From NCBI RefSeq assembly GCF_040436345.1, contig NC_133224.1, positions 15,237,203 through 15,301,202 of the forward strand: a stretch of 64,000 nucleotides of DNA, in the 5' to 3' direction. The stretch is from Pagrus major (Eukaryota; Chordata; Actinopteri; Spariformes; Sparidae). Position 1 is the stretch's first letter. Each line of letters begins with the position of its first letter. This document shows positions 48,446-58,620 of the stretch, one piece after another. The notes under the pieces were generated by a model. The model saw only the letters and a program-made list of their open reading frames with translations. It made no database searches and had not been told where the DNA came from. A program made the position numbers and the translations under genes.

Positions 48446-48462
48446 TGTATATCGCTCTCTCT
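48446..48462. repeat. L1 target-site duplication, left copy
   Basis: TGTATATCGCTCTCTCT (17 bp) recurs exactly at 58621-58637. Confidence 0.9.
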
Positions 48463-48875
48463 TTCTTTCAAAATTCTTTTTATTGAGTTTTCCTTAAATA
48501 CATTTGAACAGTGAATGTCAGGGCACAAGGAATTCACTTAAACATTTAAAAATAAATAAATAAAATATATAAATGTGTAAATAACAAAGTAAAAACAATG
48601 CCAAGATCATACAGAATCAAATCATACAAAAACAATGCAAGTTAAATAAAATGACCATATGAAAGAAACATGAAAAAACAAACAAACAAAAAATAATAAT
48701 AAAACAAAACAACAACAAAAAAAAAAGGGGTGGGGGGCACAAAAAGACACAAATACTAACACACAGGAAGGGACAACAAAGACAGGGGGGAGGGCTGGGG
48801 GTCGGGGGTCCAGTTGTGCATTCAGTCACTCGTTCTCGGCTAGGGCATAGCTACAGTGGGTCCGATGAAAGCCTA

Positions 48876-51800
48876 TCACTCCAACTGAAGTCCATCTAAC
48901 CGCTTCACAAATTCAACAAAGCCATCCCACGTCTCATGGAAGTTCTGAAGAGCACCATTAACAGTACACCTGATTTTTTCTAATTTGAGATTACACATGA
49001 TACTCTTGATAAGATGTGTGTGGGTGGGTGGGGCAGAATTTTTCCAATTTAGTAAAATCAACCGCCGTGCTAGTAAGGAGGAGAATGCCAAAGCCCTGCG
49101 CTGATAGGAGGTCAAGAATAAGTTTCCTGAGTTTACCCCAAAGATGGCCATAAGGGGACAGGGAGTGACAGTTTTCTTAAATATTTTAGAAAATAAGTCA
49201 AAGAAAGAGAACCAAAATTGATCTAATTTGGGGCAACCCCAGAACATATGGTATAAAGTCGCAGGAAGCATTTTGCATCTGTCACACAGGGGGTCAACGT
49301 CTGGGTAAATTTTTGACAGGGCAGTCTTACAATAATGTAAGCGGTGTAATACCTTGAACTGGATAAGACTGTGACGAGCACATATGGATGAAGAGTGTAC
49401 ACGATCCAAGGCTGTGTCCCAAATGTCATCTGAGATGTCAAAGCCAAGCTCCTCCTCCCAGTGCTGTTTTATAATAGTTAAAGAGGGCATGTTAATTGAA
49501 ATGATGTATTCGTAAACTTTGGCCAGCCTCCCCCTTTGAGAGTGTAAGAGCATGTTAATAATATAATCCAGATAAGTTTTAGGTGGGAGAGAGGGAAAAT
49601 CTGGGAATTTCTTCCTTATAAAGTCCCTCACCTGCAAGTATTGAAAAAAAGGAGACCGTGGGAGATCAAATTTTTCTTTAAGTTGTGTGAAGCTGGCGAA
49701 GACACCATCTATGTACAAGTGCTCCAGTTTATGGATGCCCTTATCATGCCAGATTTTAAAAGCAGAGGAATGGGTAGAAGGGGGGAATAAGGGGTTGTGG
49801 AAGAGCGGGGAGAAAAGAGAGATACTCTGCAGACCGAAGGAAAGTTTAAATTGTCTCAGAATTCTCAAAGAATGCCACACAACAACATTATGTTTGGGGA
49901 TTGAAACTGGAAGTGGAAGTGATGCCCCTAAGAGAGCAGAGAGGGAGTACGGATGACAGAGGGACGCCTCAATATTAACCCACGCAGGACAGTTTACATT
50001 GTCAGAAGATGACAGCCAGAAAGACATATTGGTTAAATTCGATGCCCAATAGTATAGTTGAAAATTAGGGGCAGAAAGGCCACCAAGCCGCTTAGGTCTC
50101 TCAAGGAACTCTTTACGTATGCGTGCATGTTTACCCGCCCAGATAAAATCGGAAATTAGTCGCTGTAAAGTTTTGAAAAATGAGCGAGTAATAAAAATGG
50201 GAAGACATTGAAAAAAATAAAGAAATTTAGGGAGAATGTTTATCTTCACTGAATTAAGTTTGCCAATTAAAGAAAGAGGAAGGGCTGCCCATCGTGCAAG
50301 GTTGGCTTTACAGCGCTCAAGAAGGGGGGTAAAATTAGCCTGAAATAACTTTGAGTATGTCCGAGTGATAGTCACACCAAGATATTTAAACGAGTCCTTT
50401 ACAATCTTAAATGGTATATCAATTTGCAGAGGGGGGGAGGGTGTTAAGGGAAAATATTCACTCTTATTCAGATTAAGTTTGTATCCTGAGATGGTCCCGA
50501 AAGAACTGAGCAGAGACAAGACGTGGGGGAGAGTAGTATCAGGGTTAGATAGAAAAAGAAGGAGGTCATCAGCATAGAGGGAGACCTTATGCGTCTGACC
50601 GCCCCGAGTGATTCCCTCTATCCTATCATCTTGTCTCAAAGCTATGGCAAGAGGCTCAATAGCAATTGAAAACAAGAGGGGACTTAAAGGACACCCCTGT
50701 CTTGTGCCTCTACCTAGATGGAAATGATCAGACACTTGATAGTTGGTAAGTACAGAAGCCATGGGTGATGTATATAAGAGCCTGATCCAAGAAATGAAAT
50801 TTTGACCGAAACCCAACTTTTCTAAAGTAAAGAAAAGATAATCCCATTCGACGCGATCAAAAGCCTTTTCCGCATCTAGCGAAATCACAGCCTCAGCACC
50901 TGAATGTTGGGAGGGAGTATGCAAGATATTGAGCAGACGTCGTACATTACAAAATGACTGTCTACCACGGATAAAACCAGTTTGATCATTAGAAATGATG
51001 GAGGGAAGAATCTTCTCCAAGCGGAGACCTAAGGCTTTAGCTAGAATCTTGAAATCCTGATTAAGGAGGCTTATAGGTCGGAAAGAAGAGCAGCACTGAG
51101 GATCCTTGTCCTTTTTCAAGAGGAGCGAAATGGTGGCGTGATATAAAGTCGGAGGAAGAATTTTTGTTTGAAAAGATTCGGTATACATCGCATGCAAAAG
51201 GGGTACTAATTTGTCAGAAAACTTTTTATAAAAGTCGGCTGGAAAGCCGTCAGGCCCTGCAGCCTTCCCACTTTGCATAGAAGCAATAGATTTTTTTATG
51301 AATTCGGGGGTGAGAGTTTCTTCAAGGAACAAAACATCCTCGGAGCTTACTTTGGGAACATTCAAATTATCAAAAAAATCAGCAAACTGGTCTGGGTTAA
51401 GCTGTGATTCGGAGGTATAAAGACTTGAATAAAAATTTTTGAACTCATCGTTGATGAGCTTGTGATCAGAAGTGATAGAGCCGGAGACAGTTTTTATAGA
51501 GGGAATGGTACGAGAGGCAGCTTTTTGACGAAGCTGATGGGCTAAAAGTCTAGTAGGTTTATCCCCGTCTTCATACAATTTATGGCGAGACTTAAGTAAT
51601 GACTCCTCTGCACGCTGAGTTGTTAAGAGGTCAAACTCTGTTTGTAAAGCGATTCTATCTTTAAGGAGTACGGGAGTAGGGTTTACTGCATATTGCTGAT
51701 CTAGACGGAGAATGGAGGAAGTGAGGTCAGAGATTCTACTTTTTCGAAGCTTATTTACATGAGATGTATAAGAAATTATTTGTCCTCGCAGAAAAGCCTT

Positions 51801-52682
51801 CAAAGCTTCCCAGCGAGTAGATGAAGATGTATCAGCCACAGGATTAGTCAAAAGAAATGTGTCAATTTGGTTAGAAACATAGGTGACAAACTCGGGGTTG
51901 GAGAGGAGAAGAGGATTAAAGCGCCATGACCTATTTGGGGGTCTTTCCTGTAAAGCGAGCTCAAGTTTGAGAGGTGAGTGGTCCGAAATGACAATACCTT
52001 GGTAATCACAAGCTCTGATAGAACCCAGTAAAAAAGCATCAATAAAGAAATGATCGATCCGTGAAAATGAATTATGTACAGAAGAGAAGAAAGAGTAGGA
52101 TCTGGAGTTAGGGAATTTGAAACGCCGAGGGTCCACATAATTATAGGTCTCCAGGAATGATTTAACTACCTTGGATGATTTAGAAGCAGAGTATGGTTTA
52201 TTGGAGGAACGATCACGGATAGGGTCTAGAACTAAATTAAAATCACCACCAAGGATTAGATGATGTGTGTCTAAATTTGGTATAGAACTAAATAGGTTAT
52301 TAAAAAAATTAACATCATCCCAGTTAGGGGCATAGATGTTAACCAGTGCAAGGGCTGTATTATATAGGGTGCCAAAGACCATCACATAGCGACCATAAGA
52401 GTTCAAAATGACGCTGGATACAGAAAAGGGAACATCCTTATGGATAAGGATTGCAGTACCTCTGCTTTTAGAATGAAAGTTAGAGTGGAACATCTGCCCC
52501 ACCCATCCCTTCCTGATCCTAAAGTGGTCTAATGTGCGAAGATGTGTCTCTTGCAAAAAAGCAATGCCTGTTTCCAGGTGTTGAAGATGGTCAAGTACAC
52601 GCTTTCTTTTAACAGGATTGTTCAGACCATTCACATTCCAGCTGACCAGATTTGTGTGCAGTTTCCTAGAGAGAGTGCTCAT
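48876..52682 (-). CDS. L1-type ORF2: endonuclease-reverse transcriptase, intact
   Basis: This 1268-aa protein has about the usual L1 ORF2 length. The apurinic-type endonuclease (residues about 1-240) has LVSWNVNGLNN (Asn), AFLQETHLR (Glu), LILGGDFNLVLDP (Asp/Asn) and VISDHSPL (SDH). The RT (about 460-760) has FRPISLLNQDFKILAKAL, DQTGFIRGRQ, VISLDAEKAFDRVEWDYL (Asp), GTRQGCPLSPLLF and VSLYADDLLLFL (YADD). The C-terminus has a C-x2-C...H...C cluster (LCDRCKMLPATLYHMFWGCP), the cysteine-rich motif seen in L1/Tx1 proteins. It performs target-primed reverse transcription of the element RNA. No stop or frameshift is present. Confidence 0.93.
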   Translation of the reverse strand: MSTLSRKLHTNLVSWNVNGLNNPVKRKRVLDHLQHLETGIAFLQETHLRTLDHFRIRKGWVGQMFHSNFHSKSRGTAILIHKDVPFSVSSVILNSYGRYVMVFGTLYNTALALVNIYAPNWDDVNFFNNLFSSIPNLDTHHLILGGDFNLVLDPIRDRSSNKPYSASKSSKVVKSFLETYNYVDPRRFKFPNSRSYSFFSSVHNSFSRIDHFFIDAFLLGSIRACDYQGIVISDHSPLKLELALQERPPNRSWRFNPLLLSNPEFVTYVSNQIDTFLLTNPVADTSSSTRWEALKAFLRGQIISYTSHVNKLRKSRISDLTSSILRLDQQYAVNPTPVLLKDRIALQTEFDLLTTQRAEESLLKSRHKLYEDGDKPTRLLAHQLRQKAASRTIPSIKTVSGSITSDHKLINDEFKNFYSSLYTSESQLNPDQFADFFDNLNVPKVSSEDVLFLEETLTPEFIKKSIASMQSGKAAGPDGFPADFYKKFSDKLVPLLHAMYTESFQTKILPPTLYHATISLLLKKDKDPQCCSSFRPISLLNQDFKILAKALGLRLEKILPSIISNDQTGFIRGRQSFCNVRRLLNILHTPSQHSGAEAVISLDAEKAFDRVEWDYLFFTLEKLGFGQNFISWIRLLYTSPMASVLTNYQVSDHFHLGRGTRQGCPLSPLLFSIAIEPLAIALRQDDRIEGITRGGQTHKVSLYADDLLLFLSNPDTTLPHVLSLLSSFGTISGYKLNLNKSEYFPLTPSPPLQIDIPFKIVKDSFKYLGVTITRTYSKLFQANFTPLLERCKANLARWAALPLSLIGKLNSVKINILPKFLYFFQCLPIFITRSFFKTLQRLISDFIWAGKHARIRKEFLERPKRLGGLSAPNFQLYYWASNLTNMSFWLSSSDNVNCPAWVNIEASLCHPYSLSALLGASLPLPVSIPKHNVVVWHSLRILRQFKLSFGLQSISLFSPLFHNPLFPPSTHSSAFKIWHDKGIHKLEHLYIDGVFASFTQLKEKFDLPRSPFFQYLQVRDFIRKKFPDFPSLPPKTYLDYIINMLLHSQRGRLAKVYEYIISINMPSLTIIKQHWEEELGFDISDDIWDTALDRVHSSSICARHSLIQFKVLHRLHYCKTALSKIYPDVDPLCDRCKMLPATLYHMFWGCPKLDQFWFSFFDLFSKIFKKTVTPCPLMAIFGVNSGNLFLTSYQRRALAFSSLLARRLILLNWKNSAPPTHTHLIKSIMCNLKLEKIRCTVNGALQNFHETWDGFVEFVKRLDGLQLE

Positions 52683-52737
52683 TGGTGGAATTACCTTTCA
52701 CCGAGGTGAGGAAGCAGCGGTAACTGGACCTGAGGGT

Positions 52738-52755
52738 GGGGGGGGGGGGGGGGGG
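52738..52755. repeat. Poly(G) run of 18
   Basis: Homopolymer just upstream of ORF2 on the element strand (poly(C) there). Confidence 0.95.
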
Positions 52756-53595
52756 TGGAATGGGGAAGGGGAAGAGGAGGGGTGGACAGAGATGCAACAA
52801 CAAAGAACACATCAAAAGGAAAAGGAAAAAAAATGGGTATGAGGAGAACCAAACACAAAAAAACATGACTGAACTGACGTGAATGCACTTCACCCCCCCA
52901 ATGGGGTGAAGGCAACCTACCCTACAACATTTTTTAACTGTATGTTTATACATACTGCGATGCCTATTCAGCAGCATCCCCGCTAACTAGAAGACAAACA
53001 GGAAAACAGCAAACTTTTTTTTTAATTTTTTTTTTTTACATAACATATGACTAATGTATTAGAGAATTAGCTAAATCTTTAAACCAAAGACAAATAACAA
53101 ATCAAGGTAATTGAGGACGAAAGTCAGAACTCAAAAGTATTTAGGAGACAAACAGAAAATAGTAATAATAATTCAGGTGGCAGATAAAAAGAAAAAACAA
53201 ACAAACAAATATTTAAAACACTTAATAAAAATACTATTAATGATAATGAAATAAATTTAAGGCTGGAGAAATAATTCTACAAAGGGAATAGAAAATAATA
53301 AACCAATGCAAAAGAACTAAGATACTGTGTGCTACTGTAAAATTAGGTGGGATAATAAAGAATAATAAAAAGCACACTGGATATGCATTGGACAACTACT
53401 CCTAGTATGAGCTGATAAAAGCAAAGTGCATAAAACCTATAGCTGCCAATCTCAGTTGAGTTTCTCTCTTTTTTCCCCACACAATTTCTCTTTTCCCCCT
53501 CTCCACATATATGTGGTAGTGTCACAGCGTTGAAATTAACATGAAACCAGAACAGCTAGACTTGCAGTCTCTTTAGCTGGGGACATCTACCGTAC

Positions 53596-53619
53596 TTTTT
53601 TTTTTTTTTTTTTTTTTTT
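53596..53619. repeat. Poly(T) run of 24
   Basis: Homopolymer in the inter-ORF spacer; poly(A) in the L1 sense. Confidence 0.95.
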
Positions 53620-53978
53620 AATAAGTAAACAAAAAGGGAGGGGGGAGGGGGGCATTGTACTAGTTCACGCTCATCTGAGCAGGAGAGAGTGACGTTATTT
53701 TGCCAGTATCAAAACAAAAAGAACTGCAAAGTTAAATGTGCACAGAACACCATACATGGATGCAGGCGGCAATTATTATTGGATAGAATCCAATCCAATC
53801 CAATCCAACTTTATTTGTTAAGCACTTTAACACAACCAAAGTTGAACAAAGTGCTGTACAGAAGAATAAAATTATATATAAATACAAAAATAAGTTAAAA
53901 GACAACAAAAACATGAGTAAAAAATTATAAAAGCCACACAATACAAAGCAATAAAAACAAGGAGATAAAATCGACGTC

Positions 53979-56900
53979 TTACTGGGTGTCAAAGGCCAAG
54001 GAGAAGAGATGGGTTTTAAGAAGAGATTTAAAAACAGACAGAGAAGAGGCCTGTTTAACGTGCTGAGGCAGATCGTTCCATAGTTTGGGGGCCGACACAG
54101 CAAAGGCACGGTCCCCTCTGAGCTTCCGCTTGGTGTTAGGCACCCTCAGGAGCAGCTGATCAGCTGACCTGAGAGAGCGGGCGGGGGTATAAGGGTGTAG
54201 AAGCTCAGAGAGGTAGGGCGGGGCAAGACCATTTAGGGATTTAAAAGCAAATAAAAGAATTTTAAAATGGATCCTAAATTGAATGGGCAGCCAGTGGAGT
54301 GAGGCTAAAATAGGGGAAATGTGCTCGTGTTTGCGTGTGCCAGTTAAAAGACGTGCAGCTGCATTTTGCACCAACTGGAGACGGGCAATGGAGGAACCAC
54401 CAACCCCCACATAAAGTGCATTGCAGTAATCCAGCCGAGTGGTAACAAAGGCATGGATTACTGTCTCAAAATGCTGCCTTGTCAAAATTGGCTTTATTTT
54501 GGCCAGCTGCCTCAAATGGAAAAAGCTAGATTTTACAACAGCTTTGATCTGACTGTTGAGTTTAAGCTCAGGGTCCACTTTAACCCCTAGGTTTTTGATG
54601 CTAGGCTTAGTGTACTGGGCCAAGGAACCCAGGTCTATTGGGGGGGGGGTCCCAGTGGTGCCACCGAAAACCATCACTTCAGTCTTTTTATCATTGAATT
54701 TTAAAAAGTTATTTGCCATCCAGGCCTTTATGTCTTCGAGACACTTAAGTAAGACCCTGGTATCGAAATTATCTTTCTTTTTAAGAGGCACATAAATCTG
54801 ACTGTCATCCGCATAACAATGAAAAGAAATGCCGTGCTTCCTAAGTATGGAACCAAGCGGGAGCAAATAGAGAGAGAAGAGAAGAGGGCCAAGAACTGAG
54901 CCCTGAGGGACTCCACACAAGAGAGGAGCAGAGGAGGATACAGAGTCACCAAGGCTGACACAGAAAGTTCGATCAGTCAAGTATGACCTGAACCACTCCA
55001 GTGCTATGCCCCTGATGCCCACCCACTGCTCCAATCGTGAGATCAATATGTCATGGTCCACTGTGTCAAATGCAGCAGTTAAATCTAAAAGCACAAGGAT
55101 AACACAATCACCAGAGTCAGTAGCTAAAAAGATATCATTAAAAACTCTTAAAAGAGCTGATTCAGTGCTGTGCAGGGTTTTAAAACCAGATTGGAAAACC
55201 TCTAGAATATTATGCTCTTCTAGGAAGGCCAGTAATTGACAGTGCACAATCTTCTCCAGGGTTTTTGAAAGAAAAGGCAGTTTGGAGATAGGCCTGAAAT
55301 TTGCAAGAACGGCAGAATCTAGACCAGGTTTTTTAATCAGAGGTTGTACTACTGCATGTTTAAAATTTTCAGGGACCACACCTGAGGACAGACTGCTATT
55401 AATGACTGAAATAACAGATGGCCCAACAGTGGGAAAAACCTCTTTAAATAGTCGAGGAGGGACAGCATCATATGGGGAACCTGAGGGCTTCAAGTGACCA
55501 ACAATCTCCTGTAAAAAGGACAGAGTCACAGGCTCAAACTGGTCGAAGACAGCAGAGCAGGGGACAGAGATTGAGGGGTCATAAGCCGTAGGTGAGACAA
55601 TGGCTCTAATAGAGGAAACCTTATCAATAAAAAAGTGAAGGAAATTTTCACACACAGCAGGGGAGGCCTCTATACAGACAGTCTGCGGGGCATTAAGAAC
55701 AGAATCAATAGTGTTAAACAAAACACGAGGCTTGTGACAGTTTGACAAGATAATATCAGAAAAATGTTTTCTTTTGGCGTCTTTCACAGTTTCCTGATAA
55801 TGACGCCAGCAGTCCCGTAATATTTGAAAAGACACCTGTAGTTTGTCCTTCTTCCACTTGCGCTCAGCTCTACGGCACTCACGTCTGACAGCATGAGTCG
55901 TGTCATTTAGCCAGGGCTCAGATTTAGTTTTAGGCTGCCTGTTTTTTAATGGAGCCACAGTGTCTAAAACAGTTTGGCAGGTGGAGTGAAACCAAGAGCT
56001 AAGCTCCTCCGTGTTGCACACAGACTCAGGAATGATGGTGTTCTGATTGAAAGTAGCCGAGAACTGAACAGCAGTGGAAGGGTTAATAATGCGACAGCTC
56101 CGAGCAGCAGCGCGAGGTTTAAATGTCTCACAGGCAAGCACAGCCTCAAATAATACAGGCATATGGTCAGAAAACACTGCGTCACATATCTCTAGGTTAA
56201 GAATGGGCAAACCATATGATAAGACAAGATCAAGTGTGTGTCCCCGTTCTTGTGTGGGACCAGACACAGATTGGACAAGATTAAAAGAATCAATGAGGTT
56301 TAAAAAGTCCTTAGCCATTGGCTTATCAGGACAACACACATGAACATTAAAATCCCCAACAATAAGAACACGGTCATATTTAGGCATGATTTCAGCCAGG
56401 AAATCAGAAAAGTCATTTAAAAAGTCCTTATTGTACTTGGGAGGCCGATAAACCACAGCACACAACACTGTGTGAGAGCGACCCAGCTCAAATAAGCTCA
56501 GTTCAAAGCTGGTGAAAGAGGACGATAGCAGTAGCAGCTTACATTTATAATGACTCTTATAAACAGTCGCTATTCCTCCTCCTCGGCCCGACGTCCGCGG
56601 GGAGTTGAAATAGCAGCAATCATGAGGTAGAAGTTCGGCGAAAGCGCTGGACTCACCAACATTCAGCCATGTCTCAGTCACACAGAGGAAATCCAATCCT
56701 TGTGAAGTGAAGAAATCTTTCAAGACAAAAGTTTTGTTCGCTAGCGATCTAGCATTTACCAGGCCAATCCTGGCAGGAACCGGCGGGTCCGCGGCGTTGG
56801 CTGTCCGGGGGGCCCGACACAGAGACCGCAAGTTGCGGTGATTCATCCCGCGACAGCGGGGACGGGGAAAGCAGGGTCCGCGGGGCTGGAACACCTCCTC

Positions 56901-57317
56901 AGGGCCGATGACAGGTACCAGCCAGGCGTCGACAGGTTCCAGCGAGCGTCGGGGAATAACGAGGCCAGGCACGGCTCCAACCTCAGACCAAAAAGGCGTA
57001 GAAAAGTACGTGAGACGGGCCTTCAGCTTCACCAGCCGGCCGCTGCGTTTTCCCCGGCGGCGGGGGCGCTTACGCCGAGGAGGTGGAGCCGGGACGTGGA
57101 AAAGGTGAGCCGGGACCCTCGCCAGGAGCGGAGGCAAAGTTTCACGTCCACCATCATCCAATTTTACTAGATCTTCGGCAGAAAGTCGAAGATCCAGCAG
57201 TGTTAGGCGATCATACACCAGTAGAGAGTCGACATCCAGAGCAAGAAGTAAAACGAACAGCATAAACACACACAGCATTGGCAGTGACAGACGGCAGGCC
57301 ACACACACTGGCGCCAT
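53979..57317 (-). CDS. L2-type ORF: endonuclease-reverse transcriptase, intact
   Basis: This is a 1112-aa protein. The N-terminus is hydrophobic ([19 protein letters not shown], about residues 11-29), followed by a basic Pro/Arg segment ([19 protein letters not shown]). The endonuclease begins near residue 185: [12 protein letters not shown] (Asn), [10 protein letters not shown] (Glu), [11 protein letters not shown] (Asp/Asn) and AVFSDHMPV (SDH). The RT has [52 protein letters not shown] (Asp), [17 protein letters not shown] and [14 protein letters not shown] (YADD, the typical L2 form). The C-terminal part ([38 protein letters not shown]) is also typical of L2. No stop or frameshift. It acts in target-primed reverse transcription. 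Confidence 0.93.
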   Translation of the reverse strand: MAPVCVACRLSLPMLCVFMLFVLLLALDVDSLLVYDRLTLLDLRLSAEDLVKLDDGGRETLPPLLARVPAHLFHVPAPPPRRKRPRRRGKRSGRLVKLKARLTYFSTPFWSEVGAVPGLVIPRRSLEPVDAWLVPVIGPEEVFQPRGPCFPRPRCRGMNHRNLRSLCRAPRTANAADPPVPARIGLVNARSLANKTFVLKDFFTSQGLDFLCVTETWLNVGESSAFAELLPHDCCYFNSPRTSGRGGGIATVYKSHYKCKLLLLSSSFTSFELSLFELGRSHTVLCAVVYRPPKYNKDFLNDFSDFLAEIMPKYDRVLIVGDFNVHVCCPDKPMAKDFLNLIDSFNLVQSVSGPTQERGHTLDLVLSYGLPILNLEICDAVFSDHMPVLFEAVLACETFKPRAAARSCRIINPSTAVQFSATFNQNTIIPESVCNTEELSSWFHSTCQTVLDTVAPLKNRQPKTKSEPWLNDTTHAVRRECRRAERKWKKDKLQVSFQILRDCWRHYQETVKDAKRKHFSDIILSNCHKPRVLFNTIDSVLNAPQTVCIEASPAVCENFLHFFIDKVSSIRAIVSPTAYDPSISVPCSAVFDQFEPVTLSFLQEIVGHLKPSGSPYDAVPPRLFKEVFPTVGPSVISVINSSLSSGVVPENFKHAVVQPLIKKPGLDSAVLANFRPISKLPFLSKTLEKIVHCQLLAFLEEHNILEVFQSGFKTLHSTESALLRVFNDIFLATDSGDCVILVLLDLTAAFDTVDHDILISRLEQWVGIRGIALEWFRSYLTDRTFCVSLGDSVSSSAPLLCGVPQGSVLGPLLFSLYLLPLGSILRKHGISFHCYADDSQIYVPLKKKDNFDTRVLLKCLEDIKAWMANNFLKFNDKKTEVMVFGGTTGTPPPIDLGSLAQYTKPSIKNLGVKVDPELKLNSQIKAVVKSSFFHLRQLAKIKPILTRQHFETVIHAFVTTRLDYCNALYVGVGGSSIARLQLVQNAAARLLTGTRKHEHISPILASLHWLPIQFRIHFKILLFAFKSLNGLAPPYLSELLHPYTPARSLRSADQLLLRVPNTKRKLRGDRAFAVSAPKLWNDLPQHVKQASSLSVFKSLLKTHLFSLAFDTQ

Positions 57318-57320
57318 CTT
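57310..57320 (-). promoter_or_regulatory. YY1-like motif over the L2 start codon
   Basis: AAGATGGCGCC on the minus strand includes the ORF's ATG and resembles the YY1 consensus (AAGATGGCGGC). In mammalian L1 a YY1 site near the 5' end positions transcription start. A similar role here is inference. Confidence 0.35.
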
Positions 57321-57570
57321 TCATTCAACGATAGAAAACAATAGGAAAAAGATTAAACGTGCCGCTGCAAAACAGTCCAAGGTACATTATTAACAGTTGA
57401 CACACAAGAGGTCGCTTTTAACAAACTGTAACACGGCTAACCCTTGTCATTGAGGGGGAATAACCCATCAGCATTTGTGCAAATCGACTGTGTGGTGGGA
57501 ATCCGACTAGAGGTTTATGTTTTAAACATACACAAACAGTCAAGTGTCGGACGGAATTGGTTAAGCCATG

Positions 57571-58482
57571 TTAGCTTACCGTTACTGAGAAGTCAAGTGT
57601 CAGCTGCGCTGGTGGATTCCCCCCGGAGGTCGCTGGCACATGACGATCAATGAAGCTGAGAGCCTCCGCTGGCACGGTGAAGCTCACCTTCTGGTTGTCC
57701 CACATGAAAACCAGACGGGCGGGATGGTAGAGACGGAAGGTGATGTTAGCCTGGTGAAGTCTGCGTTTCACAACGGTAAACGCGGAGCGAAGTCGGGCTA
57801 CCTCCGGGCTGACATCGGGGAAGAAGTGAATCCGCTTGTCTCGGTACAGGATCGGCCCCTCGTGGCGGCTGGCGAGACGCAGCACCAATTCGCGTACTCT
57901 GTAGCTGTGCATCCGAACCGGAAGTGGTCTTGGCTTGGCGTCAGCTGGTGGTTTGGGTGCGGCGGTTCGGTGGACGCGGTCAATGATAATGGGCATTTCA
58001 AAGGCATTGGGGCCGAAAACTTCGCGGAGGAGGTTACATACAAAATCCGCCGGTTTAGGCGTCTCCGCAGATTCGGGCAGGCCAATAATGCGGATATTCT
58101 CTCTCCGTGTGTAATTGCTCAGGTAGTCAAGTTGTTTCTTCATGGCCTCGTTTTCCTTCGTTAGCCGAGCCACCGTCTCACCTAGCCCCGTGAGCTGGTC
58201 ACAAGCGTCGGTCAGAGACTCCTCCACATCTTGAATCTTTTTTCCGTGAACATCAACCGTCCGCTGCAGAGCTGAAATAGCAGCACCACACTCTTTCTGA
58301 AAGTTTGCAAGTGACTCGAGGTTTTCGTTTTTCAATTTGTCGATGGCGGCTTGGAAATCAGCAGCGGCGTCCATGACAGTGGGAGGGGGGGAGCACAAGC
58401 TAGGTTGGTTAGCTTGCTTAGCCGTGGAATCAGAGTCAGCGGCGGAGTGCATATCTTTGGTCTTCTGTCTCGTTTCTGGCAT
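57571..58482 (-). CDS. L1-type ORF1 protein, intact
   Basis: This is a 303-aa RNA-binding chaperone-type protein. A coiled coil spans about residues 40-130 (FQAAIDKLKNENLESLANFQ; VHGKKIQDVEESLTDACDQL; LTKENEAMKKQLDYL). It is followed by the RRM start NYTRRENIRIIGLPESAE and by a C-terminal domain (VHRTAAPKP; VLRLASRHEGPILYRDKRIH; SAFTVVKRRLHQANITFRLY). This order (coiled coil, RRM, CTD) is that of L1 ORF1p/Transposase_22. The start at 58482 gives MPETRQKTKDM. It lies 5' of ORF2 in the same orientation. Confidence 0.9.
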   Translation of the reverse strand: MPETRQKTKDMHSAADSDSTAKQANQPSLCSPPPTVMDAAADFQAAIDKLKNENLESLANFQKECGAAISALQRTVDVHGKKIQDVEESLTDACDQLTGLGETVARLTKENEAMKKQLDYLSNYTRRENIRIIGLPESAETPKPADFVCNLLREVFGPNAFEMPIIIDRVHRTAAPKPPADAKPRPLPVRMHSYRVRELVLRLASRHEGPILYRDKRIHFFPDVSPEVARLRSAFTVVKRRLHQANITFRLYHPARLVFMWDNQKVSFTVPAEALSFIDRHVPATSGGNPPAQLTLDFSVTVS

Positions 58483-58620
58483 ATTTCCAGACTCTCAAGT
58501 CTCCTCCAACCTTGAGGTGAAGATAACTCGGTAAAAAGTTCGCAAAAGCACCAATAAAATGTTTTCTTAGCGGGAGCTGCGAGGAGACCGTCTAGCACGC
58601 CCGCATTCTTAACCGGACTC

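Larger units (their letters stand above)
42917..48462. repeat. TA/CT-rich palindromic array with conserved core, left part
   Basis: Long stretches of TATATA, CTCTATATAGAGA and related palindromes separate copies of a conserved core of about 65 bp. The core begins CTAACGTTTCATGACGTAAA, continues TTTCTTTCACTCCCATTCTG and ends with GGCCCCGCCCCCTTCTGTAT. Core copies start near 42926, 43924, 44346, 44621, 44782, 45175, 46128, 46542, 46766, 47050, 47220, 47352, 47560, 47960, 48198 and 48360. Unit length is irregular (about 130-1000 bp). All reading frames here are repeat artefacts. The array continues at 58621 beyond the L1 insertion. Confidence 0.93.
52683..53781 (-). other. L1 inter-ORF spacer, 3' part
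   Basis: This is the non-coding region between L1 ORF1 and ORF2. The total spacer is about 1.3 kb once the L2 insertion is ignored, which is long for an L1. It holds a G18 run (52738-52755), a T-rich tract near 53010-53036 and a T24 run (53596-53619, poly(A) on the element strand). That last run may be the tail of an older insertion. No ORF was recognised. Confidence 0.6.
53789..57329 (-). mobile_element. Full-length L2-type LINE nested in L1
   Basis: The minus-strand element starts GTTGAATGAAAGATGGCGCC and ends with tandem TTGGA/ATTGG repeats after AATAAAGTTGG (53789-53812 on +). The direct repeat GATAGAA occurs at both borders (53782-53788 and 57330-57336), consistent with a short TSD. It holds one open 1112-codon frame whose ATG lies only about 12 nt from the 5' end. 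It interrupts the L1 inter-ORF spacer, so it inserted after the L1. Confidence 0.88.
48463..58620 (-). mobile_element. Full-length L1/Tx1-like LINE with nested L2
   Basis: The element is on the minus strand. The 5' end is at 58620, with a short 5' UTR of about 138 bp. ORF1 lies at 57571-58482, then a long inter-ORF spacer (which received the L2 element), ORF2 at 48876-52682, and a 3' UTR of about 410 bp. The UTR ends with an AATAAA-type signal (near 48478-48484) and an A/G-rich end. Both main ORFs are open. A 17-bp TSD flanks the whole, so this is a single insertion into the CT/TA array. Confidence 0.9.

Noticed and set aside
56838..58164. Plus-strand Arg/Gly/Ser-rich frames of 66-174 codons
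   Set aside because: They are shadows of the GC-rich N-terminal part of the L2 ORF and of L1 ORF1.
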